Below, piece after piece: positions 1 to 32,447 of a DNA stretch of 64,000 bases. A program made the position numbers and the translations under genes. The notes under the pieces were generated by a model. That model was given only the letters and a program-made list of their open reading frames with translations, was not told where the DNA came from and did no database searches. How positions within the stretch are numbered: the first letter of the stretch is position 1; each line of letters opens with the position of its first letter. The DNA is taken from positions 124,001 through 188,000 of the forward strand of contig MCFH01000026.1 in assembly GCA_002104945.1 (NCBI GenBank), in the 5' to 3' direction. The stretch is from Piromyces finnis. Lineage: Eukaryota > Neocallimastigomycota > Neocallimastigomycetes > Neocallimastigales > Neocallimastigaceae.

Positions 1-3000
1 TTTTTGGGTCATTATTAGAATTAACAGATTTAGTGGTTTCTTGCTTTAAATTTACTGTTGCTTCTTTTTTATTAGTGGTGGTTTTTTTCTTAGGACTGTC
101 ACTTACTTTAGATATCATACTATTAGAGGGTGAAAGTCTATCATTAGGTATTTTAATTAAATTATTTTCTTTTTTTATTCCATTTGTTAAATTACTTTTA
201 TGAAGTGTATGATCTACTTTATTTTTTATATCGCTTTTAATATCACCCTTTTTTGTCGGTGTAGTATCTTTAGAGAGAGATTTAATGAAAGAAGTAGATT
301 TTAGTTTTTCATTATATATTCGTTTTCTTAGCAAATCCTTTTTAGTAAAAATTTTATTAGCTGATGATGGTGTAGAAATATTTTGTTGAGATTCTTTTGT
401 ATTTGCAGTATTTTCTTTATGCTTGATGTCAATACTACTTTTTAAGGTACTTGCTTTTAATCGTTTATTCAGTGTCCCTGAGGAATGTGTTGCTGTTGAT
501 AGGGGTATATTGTTGCCAGCAGTTTTTTCTAGTTTTCCTTTAATATTACTATCAACTCTTCCTACAATTTTTTTCTTAATTTCTTTTTCAATGAAATATT
601 GTTTTGTTTGTGTTTCTTTTGATAATGGTTTTAAAGAAGATGCTTCTTTTTCTATTTTTTTCCCATTTTTTTCCATTAATGGGGATGCAATTTTTCCATT
701 TTTTGTAAGTTTTAATGAATTTTTCAATTTATTTGTTGTGAGTTTTGTGGCATTATTTATATTGCTTTTCTTTTGAGGGGATAATAATAATTTCGAATTA
801 TTATTAATAAGGGTTTTATCGATTGATTCTGAATGTGATTTATTTATATTATCATTACCATTACCATTATTATCATTATCATTATCATTATTATCATCGT
901 CATTATTATTACCATTAATTATATTATTATCATTATCATCATCATTATTGTTGTTTTTATTACTTTGATCTTCATTTTTTTTATTTGTTTTGTTGTTATT
1001 ACCAATTTCCATCAGCTCTTCTTTCATAGGTAGTGTATCTTCTTTGTTAAAAATAGTAATATCTTTGTTAGTATTATTAATATTATTTTTAATATTATCA
1101 TTAGTAGTAGGATAGTTAGTATTATTCTGATCTTTTTCATCTGTATCTTCTAATGAAACATCCTTTTCTTTATTTAATTTATTATCAAAAACTATCTCAG
1201 TATCTTTACTATTGAACAAATCATTTTCGTTTTTAATTTCTTCTTTTTCTGTTAATAACAGTTCATCTTTAGTATTATTATAATTTTTTAAAGAATTATT
1301 ATTGTCATTTTCTTTTTTTAAAACTAAACCTTCAGCAGAAATATTATTATTTAATTTAAAATTATCCTTATTACTCATATTACCAATTTCTTGTGTTATT
1401 GGTATATTATTTAAAGCAACATCTTTTTTTTGGAGAATGTTATTTTTTTTATTTTCTTCATCATCTATTTTAATACTTGTATCAACTTTGTTAGATTTTT
1501 CAGCAACAGACTTTATTGTATTATCACTTTCCTTTGATTTATTTAAATTATTAAGATCTTCTAATGATATTAGAGATTCTATGTCATTATCTTCTTTTAA
1601 TTTTTTAAAACTTTTATTAATATTTCTTAGTTCTTTTAATGTTTCAATAATCGAAGATCTTGATGCTGATTGTGGTCTAGAAGTACTTTTTTGTTCATCT
1701 GCTCTTAATCCATCATAATTACTATTTGTTTTTTTATCAGGTAATATTTCTTTTTTATTTGAATCATCAAAATCAGCATTTGAATTTCCATTTTCAATTG
1801 TATTATTTTTTGAATAATTGAATTTATTATTTGAATTATTTAATAATACATCTTCTTGTTCTATATGATATTTATTATTATTCATTGAAACATTAGTCAG
1901 CGAATTATTTTGTTTTTTATCCTTAGCTTCATTCTTCTTATCATTTATACTTGATTCTGATTTTACTGTTTCTTCGTCTATTTTCGGAATACCACATTCT
2001 TCGATATTTAAACCAATTGTGCCGTTAATAACAATTTTTTGATTCGATACATTTCTATCACTACATTTTAGTCTGTTTATAACATCATCTAACTCAACTT
2101 CGGATACTATATCTGATTCTACAACTGAAATTTGATCAATATTGGATATAAAATTACCACTATATTCACTTTTAATATTTTCTTTATTATCTTTAATTAC
2201 AATTTTTTTTAAATTCTCATGCTTTTCACCAGAAGAATCAATATTTTTGTTATTATCTTCTTTATTATTTATTGATAATGAGGTTTCTAAATTATTATTA
2301 ACATTGAAATTATCATGGTGAATAGTATTGCTTTTATTCTCAATATCATTGTATGTTGTTTCTTGGTTTTGACAATTTTTACTTGTTTTATTATTTTTTT
2401 CATTCATATTAGCATCTATTACTTTATTACTATCATTTTCCTTATTTTTTTCAATTTTTATTAAATTATCATCCCCGTTTTCATTTCTTTCATTCTTTTC
2501 TTCCGTTTTTATTAAACTATTATCTCCATACTCATCTCTTTCATTATTTTCGTCAATTTTTATTAAGCTATCATTTCCATTTTCATCTCTTTCATTATTT
2601 TCGTCAATTTTTATTAAGCTATCATTTCCATTTTCATCTCTTTCATTATTTTCGTCAATTTTTATTAAGCTATCATTTCCATTTTCATCTCCTTCATTAT
2701 TTTCAATTTTTATTAAGCTATCATTTCCATTTTCATCTCCTTCATATTCTTCAAACTCAGATTCATAATCATTATCATAATTTATGTCTTCATTTTTAAT
2801 ATCTTCTTTATTTATATTATTTTCTTTTATTATGTCAATATCAATATTATTATTATTATTATTTATTTGATTTTTATTAATATTAATATTTATTTTAGTA
2901 TCTATATTTTTATTTTCAATTTTTTTAAATTCTTTTTTTTCTTCAATCTTATTAATTTTAGACTTATCATTCATAGATATTGTTTTTTTATTATTAAATA

Positions 3001-4962
3001 AAAGTAATAATTATATATATATATATATGTATAAAATAATTAAAATACATAATGTTTATATGTAATTTACTATAAGTTTAAATACCTTGGTATTTGAATC
3101 ATTCTCTTTTATATTAATATCTTGAGTAATTAAGTCCGTAGTATTTTTACCTGTTATATGATTGTGAATATCTAATGATGACAAAATTTCTCTTTTTTTA
3201 TTATTTAGTATTTTCTTTCTTTTAGATTGGAATCTATACCATCTTTGAATAACCTCAGCACAATGATTTAAATGCTTAATAAAAGAAGGACTTAACTTAT
3301 TCCAAATATCAATATCGAAATCAATGTTATTCTATAATATATTATATAATGTTACAGTAATAATTAATATAAAGGCATATTAAAAATAATTATTTATCTA
3401 TTGGTAGTAACTAATTATGGAATATTCATAATAGTATATGTTATTAAATATAATAAAAGTTTTATAAGCGATTTACATTATTTATAATATCTGATACAAA
3501 AGTATTAGATTGATTATCAGTGAAGTTTGTGTTACTTATATCAGAATTTTCATTATTTAATTTTTGATTATTTATAAGATAGTCTAATTGTTTTATAGTC
3601 ATTTCTGTTTCTTTTAATGAAGAATGATTATAGATATTATCTTCAATTTTATCATCAACTTTTTTTATATATATATTAAAAATTAATATAAATATATAAT
3701 ATATAATATGCAATAATATAAATAAGTAGTTTAATATATTAAAAATCGTTTAATATTAAATGAGTAGTTTATTTATATATTCTTAATATTTAATTTAATA
3801 ATAATGTATTAATACTTACTTATCTGATTATTTTCATTTTCATTATTAGAGGGAAATTTAAATAATGCATCATTTTTACCATTAATAGAATTTGGTTGAA
3901 GTGCGTCCATTAGGTTTAATTCACTATTGGAATTTACATTTACTAGAAGATTAACATTATTGTTTTCATTATTAATATCATTTAGTATTATGTTTTCGTT
4001 TTTTTCATGAATTGATTGTGAATGTAATTCGTTACTATCATTTTCTAATTGTAACTGCGATGAAAGTGATGATGTATCTTTATCATAATCTGAAAATAAT
4101 AGTTTTGATAAATTTTCAATTTTGCTGACTATGTCTTTATTTTGTTTTATTTTGTTCCATTCTTCATTTAAATTTTCAGGAAAAGTAATTTCATTAGGAT
4201 TAAAATTTTGAAAGTCGCTATTTAAAAAGGGCATACTTTCATTTTTAATTAAGTCTTCTTCTGATATATTAAAGTCTAAAGTAATACTATTATCTGTTTC
4301 ATCAATAAAATTATTTTGAATAATGTCTACATAATTTTTATGTATTAATAAAAATATTTAAAAATTATGTTGATATTTATAAATATATGCTTTAAGTAAA
4401 AGAAAAAAATATATATACTTTTTGATAGTTTGCTTTTTATTTCATTAGGTTCCCACGGAGTTTGAAAAACATAATTACTTGACGTTTTGTTTCTATTAGT
4501 TTTTGCTGAAGAAGCTCTTTTTTTTTCAAGTATGGTTTTATTTTTAGTGGATTGTAAAAAAAGTTGACTTGATGAATTACTTCTTTTTAAGGGTATAGAA
4601 CTTTTTTTAAGTTTAGAAAGGGTTTTAATAGAATTATTGTTTTTGGTATATTGCTTAGAGTTATTTTTGTTTTTATTAAAATATAATGTATTATTATTCA
4701 AATTTTCATATTTTTTATCAAGTGAAGTGGAAGGGTGAGAGAGAGAAACGCCTTGAAGTATTCCTATATATATTGTCATATTATTGTAATAAAATAAGTA
4801 TATATATTTATTATTTATATTATTAAATTAGAATAAATAATAATTTATTATGAACCATTGTCATTCAGATAGTATTGAATAATAAATGTTATATTAATAT
4901 TATATATGAAAAATATATAATATTATAAAGTATTGATAGAATTTACCTAACTTATTATCCAT
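1..4962 (-). CDS. Large low-complexity IQ-motif protein, 3' end beyond window
   Basis: I do not recognise this protein. Six exons join in frame: 4962-4947, 4763-4419, 4326-3820, 3658-3477, 3331-3086 and 2962 to the left edge. The last exon stays open to base 1, so the protein is C-terminally incomplete at about 1,419 residues. The ATG at 4960-4962 opens a 16-nt first exon. Exon 5 carries an IQ-type calmodulin-binding motif (VIQRWYRFQSKRKK, about residues 375-388). Exon 6 is almost entirely Asn, Lys, Asp, Glu and Ser, with a 17-residue tandem repeat at 2446-2745 and Asn/Asp runs near 850-960. Its C-terminal part turns Lys/Ser/Thr-rich and basic. The acidic, disordered body with a single IQ site would suit a scaffold or cytoskeletal protein, but that is a guess. 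The exon 5/6 acceptor (AAG just after an in-frame ATG) is the least certain junction. Confidence 0.7.
2446..2745 (-). repeat. 51-bp (17-residue) in-frame tandem repeat, about six copies
   Basis: The unit encodes ERDENGNDSLIKIDENN, and copies lie head to tail inside the last exon of the IQ-motif gene. The three central copies are near identical at the DNA level. The outer copies have drifted, and one has lost 3 bp (48-bp spacing), which keeps the frame. This points to recent expansion by slippage or unequal crossing-over under frame constraint. Confidence 0.85.
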
Positions 4963-6791
4963 TTTCTTTTAATATCTTTTTCTTTTTATTACAAAATTAT
5001 ATTATTAAGTGTTTATAATTAGTTATAATTAGTTGATTAATTATAATTATATATAAATAAATAATTTATATTCCTTTAGCTGTCATATTTTTTTTTTCAA
5101 GATAATTAAATATTTAATTAAAAATTTAATTCAGTAACATTTTTAAAATTGAAATTATATATTAATTAAAATTACATTATAAATTTAATTAATATATAAC
5201 TCAACCAATTAGCCGAAAAAAAAAATAAGTCTGAATAATGTAAAAATATATAGATAATAGTATATTATAATTTTTTGATATAGGTTATAATTTTGAGAAA
5301 ATTTATAGAAGAAAAAAAATAATAATTATTTTTTATATGATATTATACAAATTTCTATTAATTATAGATATATAATATACGAAAAAATGACAATTCGATT
5401 ACTTTTATGTAATTGAATCTTATTTAAAGTTCTAAAGTAGAAATCCGCAAAAACAGCTAATATATCATTATTATTAACAATCTTTGAAATAACTAAATCA
5501 GTGCCTTGAATAATTAAATAAAAGACAATGATAAATAAGATTTCTTACAACTAATATGTATATTATTACAATCACTTATTGAAAAACTATAAATAGTAAT
5601 GCTTTACTAAAAACAGAATAATTAGATTCAATATATATCAATTAAAATTATTGATGAAGTTATATATATATACAGAAGTAACTTTTTTTTTTTTTTTGTT
5701 GTTATTGTAGTTGATCTAATTCATCATTTGCTGTTTTACTGCTTTCATAAATTAAATGAATTTACATTATTATAAATTTCTATTTCTCTTGATTCTAACC
5801 ATTATTTATTGTTATTTTGTTGGTCCTAAAATTATGCAGAAATTAAGATAAATTAAGATTATAATAAACTATATAATTCTGGAAGATATGATTTTTTACT
5901 TAAATTTTAACTATTGAAGAGACAATATTTTAATTTTGAGTTGTTGAAAAAATTAAATAATAAATAAATTGAAAAAAATATTAAGAAAAAGAAAAAAAAA
6001 GAAAAGAAAATATTTATAATTATACTTCAAATAAGAAAATTTTTCATGTAAACTTATTACTTGATGAATAATATGGATAATAATAATACATGCTAAAAAT
6101 GATATTATTAACAAAAATGTTAATTCATATAATTAATATTATACATTGTGCTAATCAACACTATTTTTTATAACTATTTTAGAAATAAATGTAAAAGTAA
6201 TCTTATATTTTATCATTTATTAATAAATTAATAGATGTGAAATATTTTACAATGAATTTATAATTTAAATATTATTACTGGGTAATATTATTTTTTATAG
6301 TAAATATAATATAAAATAAAACATACTAAAAAATGTAAATGAATTATTAAAAACTAAGAATTAGAATAACATAATAAACAATTTAGTTATATAAAATATT
6401 AGTGTATATTCATAATCATTATACAATCTATTATTATTTTTAATTTTGCAGATATATAGTTATAAAAATCATTATTAGATATTAAAATACTTTTTTTTTA
6501 GTATTAATTGTTTATTATTTAATATTTGATTATTTTTCTTTATTGTAATTGCGTCTAATGATATATATATGTATATAGTATATATAGTATATATATTGAT
6601 AATTGATATTTTTAATAGTATACATAACAAAAAATTGTAATAATTTTTTTCTTTAATATATTTACAATATTTTTTTACTTAAAATGATTTGTTTTATAAA
6701 ATAAATATATGGGAATATCTTTTCTTTTCTAACATTTATTATATTACTATTTTGGTGATAAATAATTGAATGGTGAATACTTATAATTAAT
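4963..6791. other. Intergenic region between the IQ-motif gene and dynein 3' end
   Basis: About 1.8 kb of A/T-rich sequence with no supportable exon on either strand. It must hold the promoter of the IQ-motif gene (5' end at 4962) and the 3' untranslated region of the dynein gene (stop at 6792). I could not pick out a specific core element, because TATA-like strings occur everywhere in this composition. Confidence 0.6.
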
Positions 6792-22210
<15,419 letters not shown>

Positions 22211-23509
22211 ATTTGAATATTTTTATTTTATTATAAAACTTTTAAAAATTATCTTAAATACGTTTATAGAATTCTTTTCATATAATTCAAATATATATTT
22301 AATATTAATTTTTTATTATAAATAAATATTTTAAATTTGTATATAATTATGTTAGCACTTTATAGATAAATGTTTTAAAATGGTATATATTATCTATAAA
22401 GTTAATTTTTAACAAATATATATATTATATATATTATATATATCAAAAATTATTTTTTTCTTAGATGTTTAAAAGAAAAAAAAAAAGTTTTAAATATAAT
22501 TATTGAAATTAAATATTGATATTAAATATAATTTTTAATTACAAATGAAGTTTATTTATATTAATGTTTTTATAAAATGTTATGAAATTATGGAACAAAT
22601 TAAAAAGAAATATATATATAATTTTAAAATTTAACTTTTACAACATATAAATTATTATAAAAAAATTACAAAAAAAAAAAAAAGAATTTTAATATAAATA
22701 AATGATTAAATTTTTTTTCTTTTTTTCTTTCTTTCTAAAAGCCTTTAATAATATCCTTTTCGTATATATTTAGGATTAATAAAAGAAAGAAAATAATAAA
22801 TAATTATAATACTTTATTGTATAAATATATATTTTTATTAATTTACTTTTTATTTTTTGTTATTTTATATTTATATATATATATATTTTAAATTTTTGTT
22901 ATATTTGAAATTTTAATTAATATATATTCTTTAAATTAATTTACCACTACTTTTATATTTTAATTATTAAAACACCGACAAAAAAAAATAAAGATATTTA
23001 AACTAACTTTTTCTTCCATTTTTATTATATTATATATAAAGAAAAAAAAAATACACATTTAAATATAAATATTATTTTAAAAATTCAAATTATATAAAAA
23101 CTATTATATAATACTTTTCTTATGCTATACAAAAAAAAAAAAAAGTTTTTTAAAACATTATCACCTTTTTATATATCTTTTATCATTTCAAAGAATATAT
23201 ATACAATTACTTCTATAGTTAATTATTTAAGGGATAATTATTCAATTCAATAACAAAAATAAAATTAAAAAGATGTACAATTAATTCTTTTTATGTTTTA
23301 TTTTTATAATTTTATTATAATTTTTTGTTTTTTGTTTTTTGTTTTTTTTTTCTTTTTATTCTTATTTTATTTTATTTAATTTTTAAAAAAAAATTATATG
23401 TTTTTTAATATATAAACTTGTTGATTTTAAATAACAAATATTATCTATTAATATAATTATTTGTTCAAAAAAACAACAATTTTATATAAAAGTATATTTC
23501 AAAATCTAT
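22211..23509. other. Intergenic: dynein upstream region and eIF1 3' region
   Basis: About 1.3 kb of A/T runs with no exon I can support. By position it holds the dynein promoter (start codon at 22210) and the eIF1 3' untranslated region (stop at 23510). Confidence 0.6.
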
Positions 23510-24511
23510 CTAGAAACCGTGAATCTTAACTTGAGATTTGGTGGCAATCTTTTCATCAACAAGGAATTGTTGAACCTTTAAACGGTGATCACCTTGAAGT
23601 TGGATAACTTCACCATAATCTTCGTTTTCAACAATAGTACCGTTACAGGCAAAAACCTTTTTGAATTCCTTTAAGATTTTCTTTTGGGAAATTTCCTTTG
23701 GTAAACCAGTAATGGTAGTTAAAGTTTTACGGCCATTACGTTGTTGAATACGGATGTCTTTTTGATTATTAATATTAGTTAAAACTCTATATTTCAAAAT
23801 TTTAATTATACAATTATATTTTATTTTTGTAAAACTTACGGATGTAATCAAAACTCTTGGCTTGGGTTTCTTCTTCACCAGTATCGGCAAATGGATCGTA
23901 AGATTTGAAATCTATTTTAAAAAAATAAAAATTTTAAAGTTTGTTTATTATTATAATTTTCAAATTTATTGATTTTATTTATGTTAATAATTATTACTTA
24001 CTTTGAATGTCTTTTAATTCCAAAGATTAAACATATAAACAAACAAATATATTTATATATATAAATTAAAAAAAGGTTAATATTTACAAACTTTTATTAA
24101 TTTACTTTACTATAATAAAATTCAAGATTTAATAATTAATAGTTATTTATTCAAAATATTACTGCCTTAAAATTTATTGTATATTTTTTTAAAAAATAAT
24201 TTTTTTTTTTTTCTTATCATAACTGCTTTATTTTTACAAATCAACAAATGGTTTTCAATCTTTCGTAATCTTATAAATAAAAATGTTTCATATTTTCAAT
24301 ATCATTTTAAAATATGTTTTTTTTTTTTTTTTTTACTTTTCTTTTTTTTCAATTAATATCAACTTTAATAAACTATTTTAATTTGCAGAATAAAATGCTT
24401 TCATTTAAATTAACTTCTGTTTTTTATTCAACATTTGGCTCCATGATCATTTTCTAATTCACTATGTTATTTCGATATATTTTAACATCTAAATTACTGC
24501 TTACCAGACAT
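23510..24511 (-). CDS. SUI1: Translation initiation factor eIF1 (SUI1 family)
   Basis: Binds the 40S subunit near the P site and enforces start-codon selection during scanning. Four exons give a 111-residue protein, the normal eIF1 length: 24511-24505 (ATGTCTG), 24010-24002 (9-nt micro-exon), 23911-23840 and 23757-23510. The product begins MSDIQNFKSYDPFAD and contains DYIHIRIQQRNGRKTLTT. It ends with FACNG, EYGEVIQLQGD-type and KIHGF segments that are hallmarks of the SUI1 fold. The micro-exon is needed to recover the conserved MSDIQN start. Its flanks are a clean AAG acceptor and a GTAAGT donor, and phases match on both sides. The first intron, 494 nt, is the longest in the window. The next gene upstream is HRD1, on the same strand. 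Confidence 0.95.
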
Positions 24512-24563
24512 ATAAAATTTTTTTGATTTATTTAATACTATTATTTAGTTTTTATTTGAAGTG

Positions 24564-24594
<31 letters not shown>

Positions 24595-26191
24595 TTTATA
24601 GTATTTTTTCTGTGTAAATATATAATATATTATAAATATATTTTAACATAAATAAAAAATTGATTTAATTAATTATTAATAAATTATTAATATAAAATAT
24701 AAAATAGATAATATAATAAAATTTAACAGAAATATATATTTTAATATATTTACTTAATTTAATAATGTACTGTTAACATATATTATTTAAATTAAAAACA
24801 TATTTCTTTGTCACATGATCATATAGAGTATCAAGATATTTTCAATTTAAATTGTTGATTATATAATATATAAAAAATATATTATATTAAATTGAAAGGA
24901 TTTAAAAATAGTATATGGAGGAGTAATTTATTGAACTTTATAAAATGTAACAAAATTGTATATGAATTCTATGTAATAGTACAATTACATAAATGATGTT
25001 TTTTATTATTAATAAGCAATAAGAAATCATTATTTTTATAATATTAAAATTGTATGTAAAATAGAAATTCTTTAATGGTAAAAAAAACTCTTGATATTAA
25101 AGTAATAAAAATTCAACTAATTGAAAAAGCATGACTAAAAGTCTGGTAAGAGAAAATTTTTGTTTGGATAAAAGTGGTGTTAAGAAGTATACTAAATTTA
25201 TATTATTAGTAAATAGAAATTGGTGATATGTTATGTTTACTTTTTTATCATGAACTGTTTTTATTATGCCTAGAAAGAAAGGGCATTTTATTCAATTAAT
25301 ATTTAGAATGGAATAAAATATTGATAATTTTTAAATTAATATATTTATAAATATATATGTAAATAGAAATAACTTTATAAAAATTAGTTTGTAAAATTAG
25401 AAAACTTTAGGTATATTTCATCTCGGATGGGTTTTATTGTTAGTATACATATTGTATGTATACTAACAATAAAGTTAATACATTATCTTGGTGACTTTTT
25501 TTCTAAAATATTATTTCTTTAATTGTAACTAAAATTAAAATTTGTAACTTGAAAAAAGATAAATTTTATTCAATACTTTATAATATCAAAAAGGTATTAT
25601 AAAAAATTATTTTAATAATAAAAAGTTATTTTTGGCATTAGTAAAATTAATATATTAATTGGGGGAAGTAAAATGGAAATGAAAAGGATTAGAATTAAAA
25701 TTACAATTTATATTAATAAACATGATTTGGTGGAAGGATTAAAATTTTATAAAGATATATATTCTTAACCTTTTTTTTAATTCAGTAATTTATTTAAAAA
25801 ACTTTTTATATATTTATTTCTTATTTATGTATTTTAACTATAAATATATAAATATAATTTTTATATTTTTAATTTAGTTGCCTTTCTTTTTTTTTTTTTT
25901 TAATTATTAATTTTTGTTATTATATTTTATTTTATTATTATGGATATATGTTATTTTTCAAAAAAAAAAAAAAATAATTATATAGTTATTATTATACATT
26001 ATACAATATTAAAATAAATTTTTTATTATATAAAAAAAAAAAGATTTTCATTTCGTATATTGCAAATAAAAGTAATTACTGAATAGTTATTTATAATTAC
26101 TATTATTTTTTTTTATTATGATACTTTAATTTTCGTATATCTTGTATTATCAATGGATTTATTTTTCTAATTAAAACTATAAATGATAAAT
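24512..26191. other. Intergenic: eIF1 upstream and HRD1 3' region
   Basis: About 1.7 kb without a supportable gene. It contains a run of about 29 A at 24570-24598 upstream of eIF1 and the perfect hairpin at 25433-25473. The eIF1 promoter should lie in the part next to 24511. Confidence 0.6.
25433..25473. repeat. Perfect 18-bp inverted repeat with 5-nt loop
   Basis: The left arm TTTATTGTTAGTATACAT (25433-25450) is matched exactly by its reverse complement at 25456-25473, around the loop ATTGT. An 18-bp perfect stem that includes mixed bases (GTTAGTATAC) is well beyond what A/T richness alone readily gives. It is intergenic between HRD1 and eIF1. It could be a transcribed hairpin, a small transposon relic or a binding-site palindrome. 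Confidence 0.9.
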
Positions 26192-28944
26192 TTAATTAGT
26201 TTCTATTACATCAGTTTTTACTTTTTCAGTTATATTACTTGTTTCTTTTTCAGTATTTGGGGAAGTTTCTATTGATTCTTTGCCCTTAGAAGATGAACTT
26301 TCATTATTTTCAATTGGACTTTCAGAAGAAACAGTAGTATGTTCTGATGATGAATTGTCTATATTAGTAATATTATTTGAACTAGAACTTTCATTATTAT
26401 CTGCATTTTGTTGTTGTGGAAATTCTGGCATATAACTTAATACTTGATTTAATTGATTAACAATACCGTTTAATTGTTGATTGATTTCAGATATGGTCTT
26501 TATGCGAGATATGACATTTTGACGTAAACTTCCTTCAATTTCTTTTAATTTTTCATCAGATAATGATTCAATTGGTGGAATGCTTGAATCAGCATCTATA
26601 AATATATATGAACATCAATAATAAGTTATTATAGTTTTTGTTAATATTTTAAGAATAATAATTTATGAATTTTTGTTTAATGATTTATAAAGAATATTTA
26701 ATATTACTTGGTCCTAAACTTGCAATTGGTGTTAATGTTAACGGTATAATTGAATTATTTTCATTATTTTGTGCCTATAGATTTTATATTTATATATTTT
26801 TAACATTTTTTTAAAGTATAGAGTATAATTAACACTGAGAATAGTTTAAATATTATTATGAATTAAATGATATATTATTAATATTTACGTTTACTATTGT
26901 TATATTGGAGGTTGGAATAGCAAAGTTATGTGGTAAAGTAAATGAGTTAATACTTGAGTTTCTGAAGAATGGTTGTGTAATGCCTGAACTAATTGTTGAT
27001 GATGTAGCTGGAACTGATCTTTGTGTTGTAGTTTCAGTAGAATTTCTATTTTGTGTAGTATTTGTAGCTGCTGGTGATTGGTTATTTTGTGCTTGGTTTT
27101 GATTATTTTGTTGAGCTTGAGGTTGCTGTTGTTGAGCTTGCTCAGCGGCTGGTTGAGCATTTCTATTATTATTATTATTATTATTGTTGTTATTATTATT
27201 GTTATTATTATTATTATTATTGTTGTTGTTGTTTTGAGCATTATCTAATAATGAGCATCGGCTATAGTATAAAATTATTATTGATTAATAAAAAAATACA
27301 TAGATACTATATGTTTATGATAGGAATATATATATATATATATAAATAAAAGACATACCAAGTTGGACAACTTTGTTGTCTTTCTAACCAACTCTTTAAA
27401 CATCTAAGATGGAAAATATGACCACATCTTAATTTCTTTGGAACATCAGGACTGTTATTGTCTGCTTGAACAGTCATTTCTTCACGACAAATAATACAAA
27501 TATTATCATTTTCAGTGAGATCTTCTTCAGTGGCATTTGGATAACGTTCATTCATATTTCTGGTGGCCTTCTTATAGTGTACTAAATCACGACAATGTTG
27601 AATAAAGCTTCTGAAGGTTACATAAAGATCACGAATTAAATGTAGTGGTAATCCGTAACGGTGAACAATTACAGCAAAGAATACTGTGTAACATATAAGA
27701 ACGAAGAATTCTTTTGTTTCAAGGAAGATATGAAAGTAAATTAATTGTCAGTTTTATTTTTTTCAATTATCAATTTTTTATATCTTTTTTTATTTAAAAT
27801 TAATCTACCTCTAATAAGATCAATGTAGAAAATGTACATAGATTTGTTTTCCCATGGTTCTTCTCTTCTTAAGTCAATTGAATGAAGAATATACTTTAAT
27901 AAACCAGTTAAAGCATTTGACCATAAAATTGTGTACTATTCAGAGAGGAGTTAATAAAAAAGTATATATATAGTCTATAAATATCATATTTTATTATTAA
28001 TTATTTCGTTAAAAATCCTCATTTACCTCAAAACCTAATACAATAACCATTGAGATACCAAACTTTAATGTATAATCCAATGACCAAACAAGCATTAAAG
28101 AATCCAACAGTAATAAAATACCGATAACACTGATAATTCTTACATGGAATAACAATGATTGATTAATACCTTGTTCCATCTAGATTTTTGTTAAAAGTTT
28201 ATATTAAATACAATGATTTATATTAATATATACAGAAAAAAAAAAGTATATGTATAAATATTATGGCTATATTTTATTTTTTTAATATATCATTGGTATT
28301 AAACTTACAAAATCAATTCTATCCTGCATAAGCCAATGGAAAATTTTCATTATTATTAAAATTGTAATTAAAAGGGCAAATTTTGCACTAAATTCACCTC
28401 TGAAAACAGTAAGTGCTAAACATAATTCTGAAACAGCATACCATGATCTTTCATATAAATGCTTTTAAAATAACATGGAATCAAATATGAATATATATAT
28501 ATATAGGTATTTTAATAAATTATTAAGTAAATATATGAAAATACGAAAATGTTATTATAACGATAAAATAATGTGATAATGTGATACAGTTGTTTAAATG
28601 TATATTATATTTGCCAAAAGAATTACCTCAATTTCAATTGCGCGTAAAGGTCCGAAGAATATTTTTTGAATAATTTTACAAACTATGATAAATATGTATA
28701 TGGCCATACTAAATAGGACCTAAATATCCAAATTGGTAAACAAATAATTGTTATTTAAATTATTATATACAAGTAAAGATATGTGTATATATTGGATTAA
28801 AATTTGATATTTTACCAATATACTAGCGTTAGAATGACTAATGTAAATACATGTTGAAAAGAATTGACCTCTTTGAATGTAGGCGTTAATAAGTGTATAA
28901 ATTGAAAGTAAGGTACTTATAGCACCAAATAATGCTAATCTCAT
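26192..28944 (-). CDS. HRD1: HRD1/synoviolin ER membrane RING-H2 ubiquitin ligase
   Basis: E3 ligase and retrotranslocation channel of ER-associated degradation. Nine exons join in frame: 28944-28816, 28719-28627, 28461-28309, 28179-28027, 27935-27809, 27710-27359, 27261-26889, 26774-26708 and 26595-26192. They give 616 residues, almost exactly the human SYVN1 length. Exons 1-6 encode several hydrophobic membrane segments with Hrd1-type landmarks (FFGPLRAIE, RSWYAVSE, PWENKSMY). The RING-H2 follows, with ligands C290, C293, C314, H316, H319, C322, C333 and C336. The codon for C336 is split by the intron at 27358-27262. The cytosolic tail starts with a long Asn run (27166-27236), then is Gln/Ala-rich, as in other HRD1 tails. 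It ends in a Ser/Glu/Thr-rich segment. The start MRLALFGAISTL matches the family's N-terminal signal-anchor helix. Confidence 0.95.

Positions 28945-32447
<3,503 letters not shown>

Noticed and set aside
423-1718. Two plus-strand frames of 117 and 138 residues, rich in Phe, Leu and Ser
   Set aside because: They are the reverse strand of the Asn/Lys-rich exon of the IQ-motif gene, whose frame is continuous through both.
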